Positions 9,216 through 16,838 of a stretch of 64,000 nucleotides of DNA are shown here, piece by piece. Below the pieces are notes generated by a model that made no database searches, was not told the DNA's origin, and saw only the letters and a program-made list of their open reading frames with translations. The translations under genes and the position numbers were made by a program. The stretch's first letter is position 1, and the number at the start of each line of letters is the position of its first letter. The DNA is taken from assembly GCA_020099315.1 (NCBI GenBank), contig CP083650.1:4154001-4218000 (forward strand), written 5' to 3'. The stretch comes from Citrobacter europaeus (GTDB lineage Bacteria; Pseudomonadota; Gammaproteobacteria; Enterobacterales; Enterobacteriaceae).

Positions 9216-10814
9216 TTAGCCGCACAAAACGGCGGCTCTGGCAGGATCAATGGCGACCAAGCCGGACAAAAGTGAGTCCATCTCTGGCGCCAGACGCGCT
9301 TTGTCGCTTTCACTGCGGTTGGCTTTTAAACGCAGAAGTTTCAGCCGTCGCGCTTTAACTTCAAACAGTAGCTCAGGCTCCCATTGTTTGAGAGTGAGGG
9401 AGTGTGCTGTGGTATTCAATTCCCCAAGCAAATGCAGCGCGAGATCGTTGCACCCACATTGTTCCGTCAGACGGGCCATCAACAGTTGGCGTAACCAACG
9501 CTGTCGACCTGAAACAATGCCAGGACGTGCCTGAACCCAGGCGAGCGCGGCTTCAACGCCTTCGCTATCCGCCAGCACCAGGGCCTCACTTTCAAGTAGC
9601 AGAATATCGTCGTCCGCTCCTGCACTAGCCGCGGCGACTTTTTCAGTCTGCCAGTCACTTTGCTGTTGCACATCACGGGCTATCCACTCACGGGTGACAT
9701 CGTCAGCAAAGGGGGTTCCATCGTTAAAAGCCAGCGTTTCCAGACCCGGCATCCGATGTAGCAGCATTTTCAGATCGCTGATGATAATCGCGGCATTTTT
9801 ATCCCAAGGCGATCCCGCCCTCATTAATGCCTGATGAAGGTACCACTGCACGTCCAGCCAGAAATGATTCACTCCCTCAACAAATAAGCTGTCCGTTAAC
9901 TCAATCAGTTCAGTCCAACTTTGCTGCAAATACAGACGTTTGAGCTGCGCGCGATAATCACTCTTGGGCGGCACCAGGCGCGTACGTCCGGCGCCATCTG
10001 GCGGAGGAAGCTGGCTGACCGTATCGAGCCGCACGCTTTTCATCAAATGATGCGCCGCCAGCCAGCCATCCGGCTGATCGCTTAAGTATTTTGCCAACAC
10101 CCGTGCCTGTTCCAGCAGCTCACGACCAGAGGCAATACCTTTGAGGACGGGGGTTTCTGCGCTGTGCCGACTGGGTTGAGCACTGATATTTTGCGGTACC
10201 AATGCCTGAGCCCCGCCAGATTGGGCCAGACGGTTCTCCAGCGCGCTATAGAGCGCCCCAAGCCCAGGACGAATACTCTCCTCTCGCTGGCTAAACTGCT
10301 GCTCAAGCAGCATCAGCGCACCGGCGATCCGTTGCGCGTCAGGTCGTGAAACTTCGGGAAAACGCGCCAGACTATCCAGCATCCTCCCGCCTGCCAGCCA
10401 TTCAAGGGCGGCCTTATAGCTGTTGGCTCTTAAAGGATGGAGAGAATCGCCATATTGCTGCATCAGGCCAGCCAGCAAAATCAGACCATCCGCCAGGCCG
10501 GACTCACCATCCTGATGCAAACGCGCCCATGTGTAGTACGTGACAACACGGACATCCTTACAGGTGTGGGTCAGGATTTTTTCCGCAAGCTCAATGATGA
10601 GATCCGTTTGTGCGCCAGAAAGTTTATTCACCTCCTCTCGCATATGCTGAAAATCATCGTCATAGCCTGGATCTTCACCACCGGGGTTGGCTGCTGAAAT
10701 GGGCAATAGCCAGTTTTGCCATAGCGCAGTCTGCGTTTGCGCCTGTTCCATTAGTTGCTGTTGTTCATCTGGCGAAGCCGTGCTGGCAGCCAATAGACGT
10801 TTCAGAGCGCTCAT
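9216..10814 (-). CDS. tssA: T6SS TssA (ImpA-domain tail assembly protein)
   Basis: 532 residues with an N-terminal ImpA_N domain (REEVNKLSGAQTDLIIELAE region) and a long helical C-terminal half. TssA caps the growing tail and coordinates tube and sheath polymerisation. The length and domain order fit the longer TssA class. Its ATG overlaps the tssM stop (ATGA, 4 bases), so the two are coupled. A different ImpA_N protein ends the operon (4085-5425), so the system has both an initiating and a terminating ImpA-type protein. Confidence 0.88.
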   Translation of the reverse strand: MSALKRLLAASTASPDEQQQLMEQAQTQTALWQNWLLPISAANPGGEDPGYDDDFQHMREEVNKLSGAQTDLIIELAEKILTHTCKDVRVVTYYTWARLHQDGESGLADGLILLAGLMQQYGDSLHPLRANSYKAALEWLAGGRMLDSLARFPEVSRPDAQRIAGALMLLEQQFSQREESIRPGLGALYSALENRLAQSGGAQALVPQNISAQPSRHSAETPVLKGIASGRELLEQARVLAKYLSDQPDGWLAAHHLMKSVRLDTVSQLPPPDGAGRTRLVPPKSDYRAQLKRLYLQQSWTELIELTDSLFVEGVNHFWLDVQWYLHQALMRAGSPWDKNAAIIISDLKMLLHRMPGLETLAFNDGTPFADDVTREWIARDVQQQSDWQTEKVAAASAGADDDILLLESEALVLADSEGVEAALAWVQARPGIVSGRQRWLRQLLMARLTEQCGCNDLALHLLGELNTTAHSLTLKQWEPELLFEVKARRLKLLRLKANRSESDKARLAPEMDSLLSGLVAIDPARAAVLCG

Positions 10815-13800
10815 TCTTCTTCCTCTGAGGAAATCTTGCCGCTAACAACAAAAATTGCTTCTGGTAGTTCAAAGTCGCGGAGTTTGAGTAATGCGAGCGG
10901 ACCTTCACCGGCTTCAGTTCGCAGGGTGTAGTTCAGCGGCAATCCATCCTGCGCAGTCCAGCGCAGGTTAAAACCGCTACTCACGCCAGCGTTATCGGTT
11001 ATCTCCGCTTTCTCAAGCAGTCGGATCCACCCCCAGGTACCGGGGTTATCTGAGTAGATTCGGGTTCCCGAATTGGTGCTCACCCAGCTTAGGGTTGCCC
11101 CTGACGCTTGCGTATCAGCAGGCCAGACAACGTTTTTCCACGCTGGCATCTGATTAACGTAAGTGAGTTTCTGCCCATCCAGCACGAGGTCAGTCTGCAT
11201 CACGTCCCGCGCCGTTCCGGGACGCAGTTCAAAACGCATCCCGGCTTCTCCACGAATAAATGCGACATCCGCAATTTGACTGAGTTGGTCCATCGCCTCG
11301 AGAAACGCCGGATTAAACTCCAGCCCCTGAGCATTCACCGTGTCGGCAACCCAGTGACTTCCCTGTTTATGCAGCACACCGCTTAAATGACTTTCGAGAA
11401 AATGCGGGATTCGCCCGTTATCGCTTCGCAGATATTGCGCCAGCAGCGGCAGAGAAGCCTCGCTGCCAACATCGCGAAACGGATAACGTCCGCCGAACGC
11501 GGTGTTCCAGTCATTCACAATCAGCGCCTTCCATTGCGCATTCAGGCCCGCCGCGGTGGGTTGCAACACCTGCTGCCATGACTGCTCCAGTGGCTGAACA
11601 AACATAGTTTGACCAAATCCACTCCATGCTTGCCCCAGACTGGCAGCCACCAGATTGCCATAGTCACGCGTGGTGGTGAGATCGATGGTTTTACCCTGAA
11701 ACACCGTTTGCGCCAGGGCCTGGCTCATGCCTTGCGGATCGGCAGCGTTAGTAATCTGCTGGAGTTTCAGCCTGACCTGCGTTACCCGGGTCAGGTAGGT
11801 TTGCAGACTCAGATGACTGATATCCTGCCCAGCCGATTGTTCATGGATTGGCGAGAAGGTACTCGCCATAGGGCCTTCTTCCCGCGCATGTTGGTCAATG
11901 ATTTGATTTTCTTTGGTGTTAAATAGATCCTTTGCCGACTTCACCAGCGAATCCGACAGCGCTTCTCCGGTTAACCCTGTGCGTCCCTGAACGGCGAGCG
12001 TATTCATTAACGCAACCAGAGGAGACTGACGGATATCTGCAATCAACGTGAGTTGATCGATAGCATCACTTAGCGTCTGGGTGCGCTTCCAGCGAATACT
12101 GTTGAGAAAATCCAGCCAGTTGTCGGCAAAATCTGTGAAGTAACGCTCGCTAAGACGCACCTTTAAGGCCTGTGGAGAGAGAGGGTCACTTGCAGAATGC
12201 GTATCATCTCCCAGCACCTGATCCATTTCTTCCCGACGGTTGTTGACGATTTTCTCAATGGCGGGCAAAACCTCCTCTTCCCAGGCTTTGCGGGTATACA
12301 CGCCAGCAACCGAACTGCGGGTATAAAATACGTGCTCTGCCCGGGTATCGCCGGTCATGTCTTCCAGACGAAGATCTGTGTAATGCGGCGTTACCTGTTC
12401 AATGATTTTCTGATACAGGGCAGCTTCGCCATTGCGGATCCCCATCTGACGAATTAACAGCGTTCGCACCTGGCTAATAAGATTTTTATCGGCTGCTATC
12501 TTCCATTCAGGATGCGCCTGAAGGTTCTCTCCCCAGAATTGCCAGAGCCCAGGGCCAACGCCCTGCCATGATGCGCGCGAAATACCCGCTCGCTCCGGCC
12601 AGTCTTGCATCAGCGCCTGACTAAAAAATGACGCCTCCATCTGCTCAGGCCGCGAAAGCATCAGATACATTTTCAACTGGTTGTAGGCGATCTTTGCCTG
12701 GGCGGCAAACTGCGGGCTGTCTGGAGCCAGTCGGGTTAAAGCCGTTAATTCCTGGGTAAGATGTTGGGCGGCTTCATCACGCAGGAGCGGAATAGCGATA
12801 CGCGTATAGCGCGGCCATAGTGCATCCAGCAGAGCATCATTTTGGCTTAAGCCGAAACGGTAGTACCACGGCGTCCCATTCTGCTGACGCCAGCGAAGCA
12901 TGCCTGGCGTTTGCTGCAGAGCAGACAGCGCCGTAAGACGCTCGGCGAGCGGTTTATCCGCACCGCCTGCCAGGCTCGCCTGGTCCAGACTTTCGCCAAT
13001 CAGATTGCGATTAGCCAGAAAAGATACCACCATTCCCGCCCCCCATAGCAGCATCAAACCGGCTGTACAGACGGCCAACACGCGCATCCCTGAACGGCCT
13101 GTACGCTGTGCCTTTAGTTCAGCAGGTAACGCAGGGAGTGAATCAAGCAGCGCACGCCAGCGCTCATCACGCATCCAGGCATGCGCGATGAGCGATGAAG
13201 TATCTTCCGCATACTGGCTCATGATTACCGCCGCCAGCGGCAGAGGCCGATGCGGGCTGAAAAAAGTGGACAACGATTCGCTGATGGCTTCTGCGCCAGG
13301 CATCAGCAAATTAGCCATTTTCAGTAAGAAATTATCGCGGATATTGCGCGTAACCTGCTGCGTACCCTGCTCCGCCATCTGCATTGCCAGCGAGGTCAAC
13401 TGCGAACGACATAAAGCCGTGGTGCATCCTGCAGGGAACAAACATGTCGCAGAGTGCAAGGTTACGTCATCCCGGACGAATTGAGCGCCATACAGCGACC
13501 AAAGGTATAACGGTACTCGCCAGCGGAGCGTGGTAAAAACAGCCTGAAGATGGCGGGCGGCATTATCTATTTGTTCTGCGGTTAAAGAGACAACAGGTGC
13601 CGATTGAACCAGTGTATCCTGGTGCTGAAAAGTGGGGGTTACCCATACAATCCCATCCAGCGGACGCCGATGCAGCTTGCGTATCGCATCAAACAACGAG
13701 GCATCTGGCGTTTCAGTGAGCGTACCTCCCCAGATTAACACCACGCCATCCCCTTCAACCCAGCGCTGAGTGGTGAGTTTTGACACCAGTTGCTCAACCT

Positions 13801-14215
13801 GAGAGGCATCTCCCATCACCAGCAGGATACGCGTTTTGGCGCGCCAGAGGCGGCCATAATTATCTTTAAGTGTAGTATGGAAGTTAATGAATATATTACT
13901 ATCCAATGTGGTGGTTATATTATCTCCAACATTTGTCTTATCAGCTGATTTCCATGGCAAAAAAGAATAAACAATTGATTTATATTTTAAAAATGGAACA
14001 TACGATATCAACACTGATTTCAGCGCATTCAACTGCCATAATTTAAAAATATAACATAGTGCTATTAAAACAGTTGTAACGACTATTATCCTTGTTGATT
14101 GGGCCCTCACCTCCAAATACTCTCCGTAGTAAAAAAGAACTACATAGCATATCAAACCAACGACAACTAAAATACATAACCGACCAAATAGCAGCAACAA
14201 GGTGGACTTCTTCAT
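10811..14215 (-). CDS. tssM: T6SS inner-membrane protein TssM (IcmF)
   Basis: About 1134 residues from the ATG at 14215 (AGGAAT ribosome site); the open frame to 14269 adds 18 residues inside the previous gene. Two membrane helices lie at the N-terminus (about 5-27 and 40-58) and a third near residue 375-400 (MRVLAVCTAGLMLLWGAGM). A large periplasmic domain follows that meets TssJ. At the place of the usual Walker A motif the sequence reads RILLVMGDASQVEQL, with no GKT, so nucleotide binding looks lost. The first about 350 bases are strongly AT-rich (16 and 18 G+C in two sampled 60-base blocks) whereas the rest is GC-rich, indicating a mosaic 5' end. Confidence 0.93.
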   Translation of the reverse strand: MKKSTLLLLFGRLCILVVVGLICYVVLFYYGEYLEVRAQSTRIIVVTTVLIALCYIFKLWQLNALKSVLISYVPFLKYKSIVYSFLPWKSADKTNVGDNITTTLDSNIFINFHTTLKDNYGRLWRAKTRILLVMGDASQVEQLVSKLTTQRWVEGDGVVLIWGGTLTETPDASLFDAIRKLHRRPLDGIVWVTPTFQHQDTLVQSAPVVSLTAEQIDNAARHLQAVFTTLRWRVPLYLWSLYGAQFVRDDVTLHSATCLFPAGCTTALCRSQLTSLAMQMAEQGTQQVTRNIRDNFLLKMANLLMPGAEAISESLSTFFSPHRPLPLAAVIMSQYAEDTSSLIAHAWMRDERWRALLDSLPALPAELKAQRTGRSGMRVLAVCTAGLMLLWGAGMVVSFLANRNLIGESLDQASLAGGADKPLAERLTALSALQQTPGMLRWRQQNGTPWYYRFGLSQNDALLDALWPRYTRIAIPLLRDEAAQHLTQELTALTRLAPDSPQFAAQAKIAYNQLKMYLMLSRPEQMEASFFSQALMQDWPERAGISRASWQGVGPGLWQFWGENLQAHPEWKIAADKNLISQVRTLLIRQMGIRNGEAALYQKIIEQVTPHYTDLRLEDMTGDTRAEHVFYTRSSVAGVYTRKAWEEEVLPAIEKIVNNRREEMDQVLGDDTHSASDPLSPQALKVRLSERYFTDFADNWLDFLNSIRWKRTQTLSDAIDQLTLIADIRQSPLVALMNTLAVQGRTGLTGEALSDSLVKSAKDLFNTKENQIIDQHAREEGPMASTFSPIHEQSAGQDISHLSLQTYLTRVTQVRLKLQQITNAADPQGMSQALAQTVFQGKTIDLTTTRDYGNLVAASLGQAWSGFGQTMFVQPLEQSWQQVLQPTAAGLNAQWKALIVNDWNTAFGGRYPFRDVGSEASLPLLAQYLRSDNGRIPHFLESHLSGVLHKQGSHWVADTVNAQGLEFNPAFLEAMDQLSQIADVAFIRGEAGMRFELRPGTARDVMQTDLVLDGQKLTYVNQMPAWKNVVWPADTQASGATLSWVSTNSGTRIYSDNPGTWGWIRLLEKAEITDNAGVSSGFNLRWTAQDGLPLNYTLRTEAGEGPLALLKLRDFELPEAIFVVSGKISSEEEE

Positions 14216-14219
14216 ATAT

Positions 14220-15371
14220 CTATTCCTGATTTCTAATTTGTTTAACCCTCGACAATATAATTCTTCCATCCGATTCCGATAATATTAGATCAACAGCACT
14301 CACATTTTGTCCATTTAACAAAGAGAACATTAACATCATCCATATATCAAACTCTCCGTGAATGCCGATATATAACTCTGCATAATATTGCTCAAGGTTG
14401 TTATTATATTCATTAAGAAGAACTGCCACCTTAGCCACATCTTTTTTATTGTTATGTTTGCCTATCAATAAATTGTCAATTATCCCAGCCTTGGCCTGAT
14501 AAAAAATAAGATCGTTAAGGTCTTTGAGCAATTCATCTTCATTCGTAGAGATAGACCTATACAATCTTGCTTTCTCGAAAATATTATTCTGATTAACTAA
14601 CATCGGCGGAGCAAAAAGAAAAGCACACATCCCATCACCCGTTCTATGGTGATTATCTTTGATTTCCGTTGATTTTTCCCCTACAATAATTAATCTGAAT
14701 TTATCCTCTGTAACACTTAGCCATTCATTAATATTTAATACATAATCATGCAAGATAAATTCACTATTTTTAATTATATCATCAGAGAGCCCAAGTCGTT
14801 TCCATGCCAATAAAAAAGACTGCCATGCTGAATTCCCTGACATCTGACCAACAATAAAGCTAATAACCAGACCTTTTTCAGAAGTAATATCAATTAATCT
14901 AGCTCTCATGGGAGCCAATAACTCATGGAATAAAACAGTAGAATTAATCGATTCTGGAAAATGTAACGCCCTGGCTCCAATGGCATTGAACTCATTGACT
15001 TCAAGTAAATGAGGTATCTGCGATTCTTCTGGAAAGAGATAACTGTAATCTACAATACTTATATAATCAGACGCCCATTCAGACCACTCATAATCAATAT
15101 TAGAATTTTCCGTTGATATCATTTCATTTTTTTCAAGGGATACACCGAGTTGAAATAACCTAAGTCCTAAGTATATAATGAATACTAAAAAAACACTTAG
15201 CGATATTGCAAAAGCATAATAAAAATAATCACTATTATGAGTAATATAATAAAAAAAAGTGAATAGCAGAATAATAGTTATTAACAATGAGAAAAAAACA
15301 CCACTATCACGCCCCCACCTTATAGAAGGTACGGGTTGTATTTTCTTTTTACCTGGAATATTCCAACTCAT
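14220..15371 (-). CDS. Unrecognised membrane protein of the T6SS cargo region
   Basis: 383 residues, not assigned to a family. Two membrane helices lie near the N-terminus (about 27-43 and 50-72, FFSLLITIILLFTFFYYI and the FAISLSVFLVFIIYLGL segment). A large soluble domain follows, probably cytoplasmic, without a motif I can name. The DNA is very AT-rich (13 G+C in one 60-base block), unlike the flanking tss genes. It starts six bases after the PAAR gene and ends just before tssM, so it is in the operon. Its N-terminal double helix and place beside tssM suggest an accessory of the envelope complex. An immunity or effector-related role is also possible. Confidence 0.6.
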   Translation of the reverse strand: MSWNIPGKKKIQPVPSIRWGRDSGVFFSLLITIILLFTFFYYITHNSDYFYYAFAISLSVFLVFIIYLGLRLFQLGVSLEKNEMISTENSNIDYEWSEWASDYISIVDYSYLFPEESQIPHLLEVNEFNAIGARALHFPESINSTVLFHELLAPMRARLIDITSEKGLVISFIVGQMSGNSAWQSFLLAWKRLGLSDDIIKNSEFILHDYVLNINEWLSVTEDKFRLIIVGEKSTEIKDNHHRTGDGMCAFLFAPPMLVNQNNIFEKARLYRSISTNEDELLKDLNDLIFYQAKAGIIDNLLIGKHNNKKDVAKVAVLLNEYNNNLEQYYAELYIGIHGEFDIWMMLMFSLLNGQNVSAVDLILSESDGRIILSRVKQIRNQE

Positions 15372-15377
15372 TTTAAC

Positions 15378-15644
15378 TTACCAAATCCCGCTACAGGGAA
15401 GAGTTGAGATGACATAACAACCGCATTGACACATGCATTTATGCACAGCTACTGGTTTTCCATCTGAGATCCACTCTGTAGACCCCTGGATTATTTTATT
15501 TACTCCATGAAATGGAATTGGACATATAACAGTATCATCAAGCAATGCGACACCTAAACCATCGACAATTATCGTTGACGAAACTGAAATTACTTTACCA
15601 CCACTACTTAATGGATCATTGAGTCTGACTAAGCCTAGAAACAT
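15378..15644 (-). CDS. PAAR-domain spike tip protein
   Basis: 88 residues, a minimal PAAR protein with no toxin extension. It begins with the LVRLNDPLSSGGKVISVSS segment and carries the histidine and cysteines (PFHGVN, VHKCMCQCGCYV) expected to bind the tip metal ion. PAAR sharpens the VgrG spike. It is separated from vgrG by about 10 kb of effector and immunity genes, and a 157-base AT-rich gap precedes it, which may hold a secondary promoter. Confidence 0.88.
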   Translation of the reverse strand: MFLGLVRLNDPLSSGGKVISVSSTIIVDGLGVALLDDTVICPIPFHGVNKIIQGSTEWISDGKPVAVHKCMCQCGCYVISTLPCSGIW

Positions 15645-15801
15645 AAATCCTCACTATAAAAAATATAACCACTCAGATATAATCCTTTGAAAAAACAAAA
15701 GATTATCTAACACATTTATATAATCAGATAAAGATCAGATAATAACATACTACCTGGTAATAAATATTAGCTTTAAAATTAAACCCACAAATAAAATTCG
15801 T

Positions 15802-16818
15802 CTAATAGTAATAAAACCACCATCCTGATGTCATTACCCGCACAGATTTTCCATTTTTTTTGAATTCTTTTATTCTTCTGCGTTTTAATCTTCGCAAATC
15901 AATATTGGTCACATTATCCCAGCCAGCAACAGTCAATATCTCTTCCGTCAGCTGTTCTTTCGGGAAAGGATGTCGTCGCCAGATCGTCCATATTGCGGGC
16001 AGGATATACAGAAAGGTTCCCATGGTCAGAAACATCGTAACCCCGCTCACTATTTTTTCAGTAACAACCCAGCCATCCTGGTAAATAAACACTACCAACA
16101 TCGTAATAATTAACAAAATAACGATCGAAATGGGGACTTTCATCGCGTCTATTCGTGCCCGTCGTATTCCCTGGTAGCACCACGGCGGCATGGTCAGCGA
16201 GCGCGCATGCGGCCGGACAATGGCATATACCAGGTACTCCTCTCCCACCGGCGCGGCAATCAGTTCCACTTCCTCACCTTCCCGGCAATAGGGGGCGCCC
16301 AGCCACCCTGAAAACTGCCGGCCATTGATTTCGCCCGTAACGTACCATGCCGAAGAAGGAACCCTGTCTTCATTGCTCACCACCATGCCCTGTGCTGTTG
16401 CCGCTGACCCCGTCGAGGCCAGCACCATCGCGGCAGACGCCATGTTCTCATCCTGCCTGCTGAAATATTCCCACGTCTGCGGATAGGCTTTGGTGTCAAA
16501 ATAGTGCGTCAGGCAGCGCTGGTGGTAGTTTGTCACCACGCCACTGACCTTTATCAGCGGGGCTGGCGGGGGCAGTACCGGGTCCGGTGGCATATCGGCC
16601 AGCGCTTTTGCCAGCTGCTTTTCTTCACGATACAGTTCCCCCAGCCGTTTTTTATACTCCTTCTTGCCTTCCGATTCATAGTGCGCAATGGTTTGTCTTA
16701 ATTTTATCCATTCCCTGCGCTCCCGGAGATAGTTTTCTTCAATATACCCCTTACCCTTCTCCAGACCCCGGATATAGGCCTTGGGCATCTCGGCGAACAG
16801 TTCGTCATCTTCTGTCAT
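15802..16818 (-). CDS. Putative T6SS immunity protein 3 (membrane protein paralog)
   Basis: 338 residues from the ATG at 16818; the open frame runs to a TTG at 16836. An N-terminal charged helical part is followed by the shared motif DPVLPPPAPLIKVSGVV, a domain containing GRQFSGWLG and GEEYLVYAI, two membrane helices, a basic segment and a terminal WWFYYY. The same plan is seen at 19803-20834 and 20873-21907, but this copy is clearly more diverged. It directly follows effector 2 (gap of about 20 bases), so I infer it protects against it. This is inferred only from position and membrane topology, by analogy with VasX and its membrane immunity protein TsiV2. Confidence 0.6.
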   Translation of the reverse strand: MTEDDELFAEMPKAYIRGLEKGKGYIEENYLRERREWIKLRQTIAHYESEGKKEYKKRLGELYREEKQLAKALADMPPDPVLPPPAPLIKVSGVVTNYHQRCLTHYFDTKAYPQTWEYFSRQDENMASAAMVLASTGSAATAQGMVVSNEDRVPSSAWYVTGEINGRQFSGWLGAPYCREGEEVELIAAPVGEEYLVYAIVRPHARSLTMPPWCYQGIRRARIDAMKVPISIVILLIITMLVVFIYQDGWVVTEKIVSGVTMFLTMGTFLYILPAIWTIWRRHPFPKEQLTEEILTVAGWDNVTNIDLRRLKRRRIKEFKKNGKSVRVMTSGWWFYYY

Positions 16819-16838
16819 AGTATTTCGTTGCTCCAAAA

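Noticed and set aside
12900..13484. 194-codon open frame on the plus strand
   Set aside because: Antisense to tssM; composition effect only.
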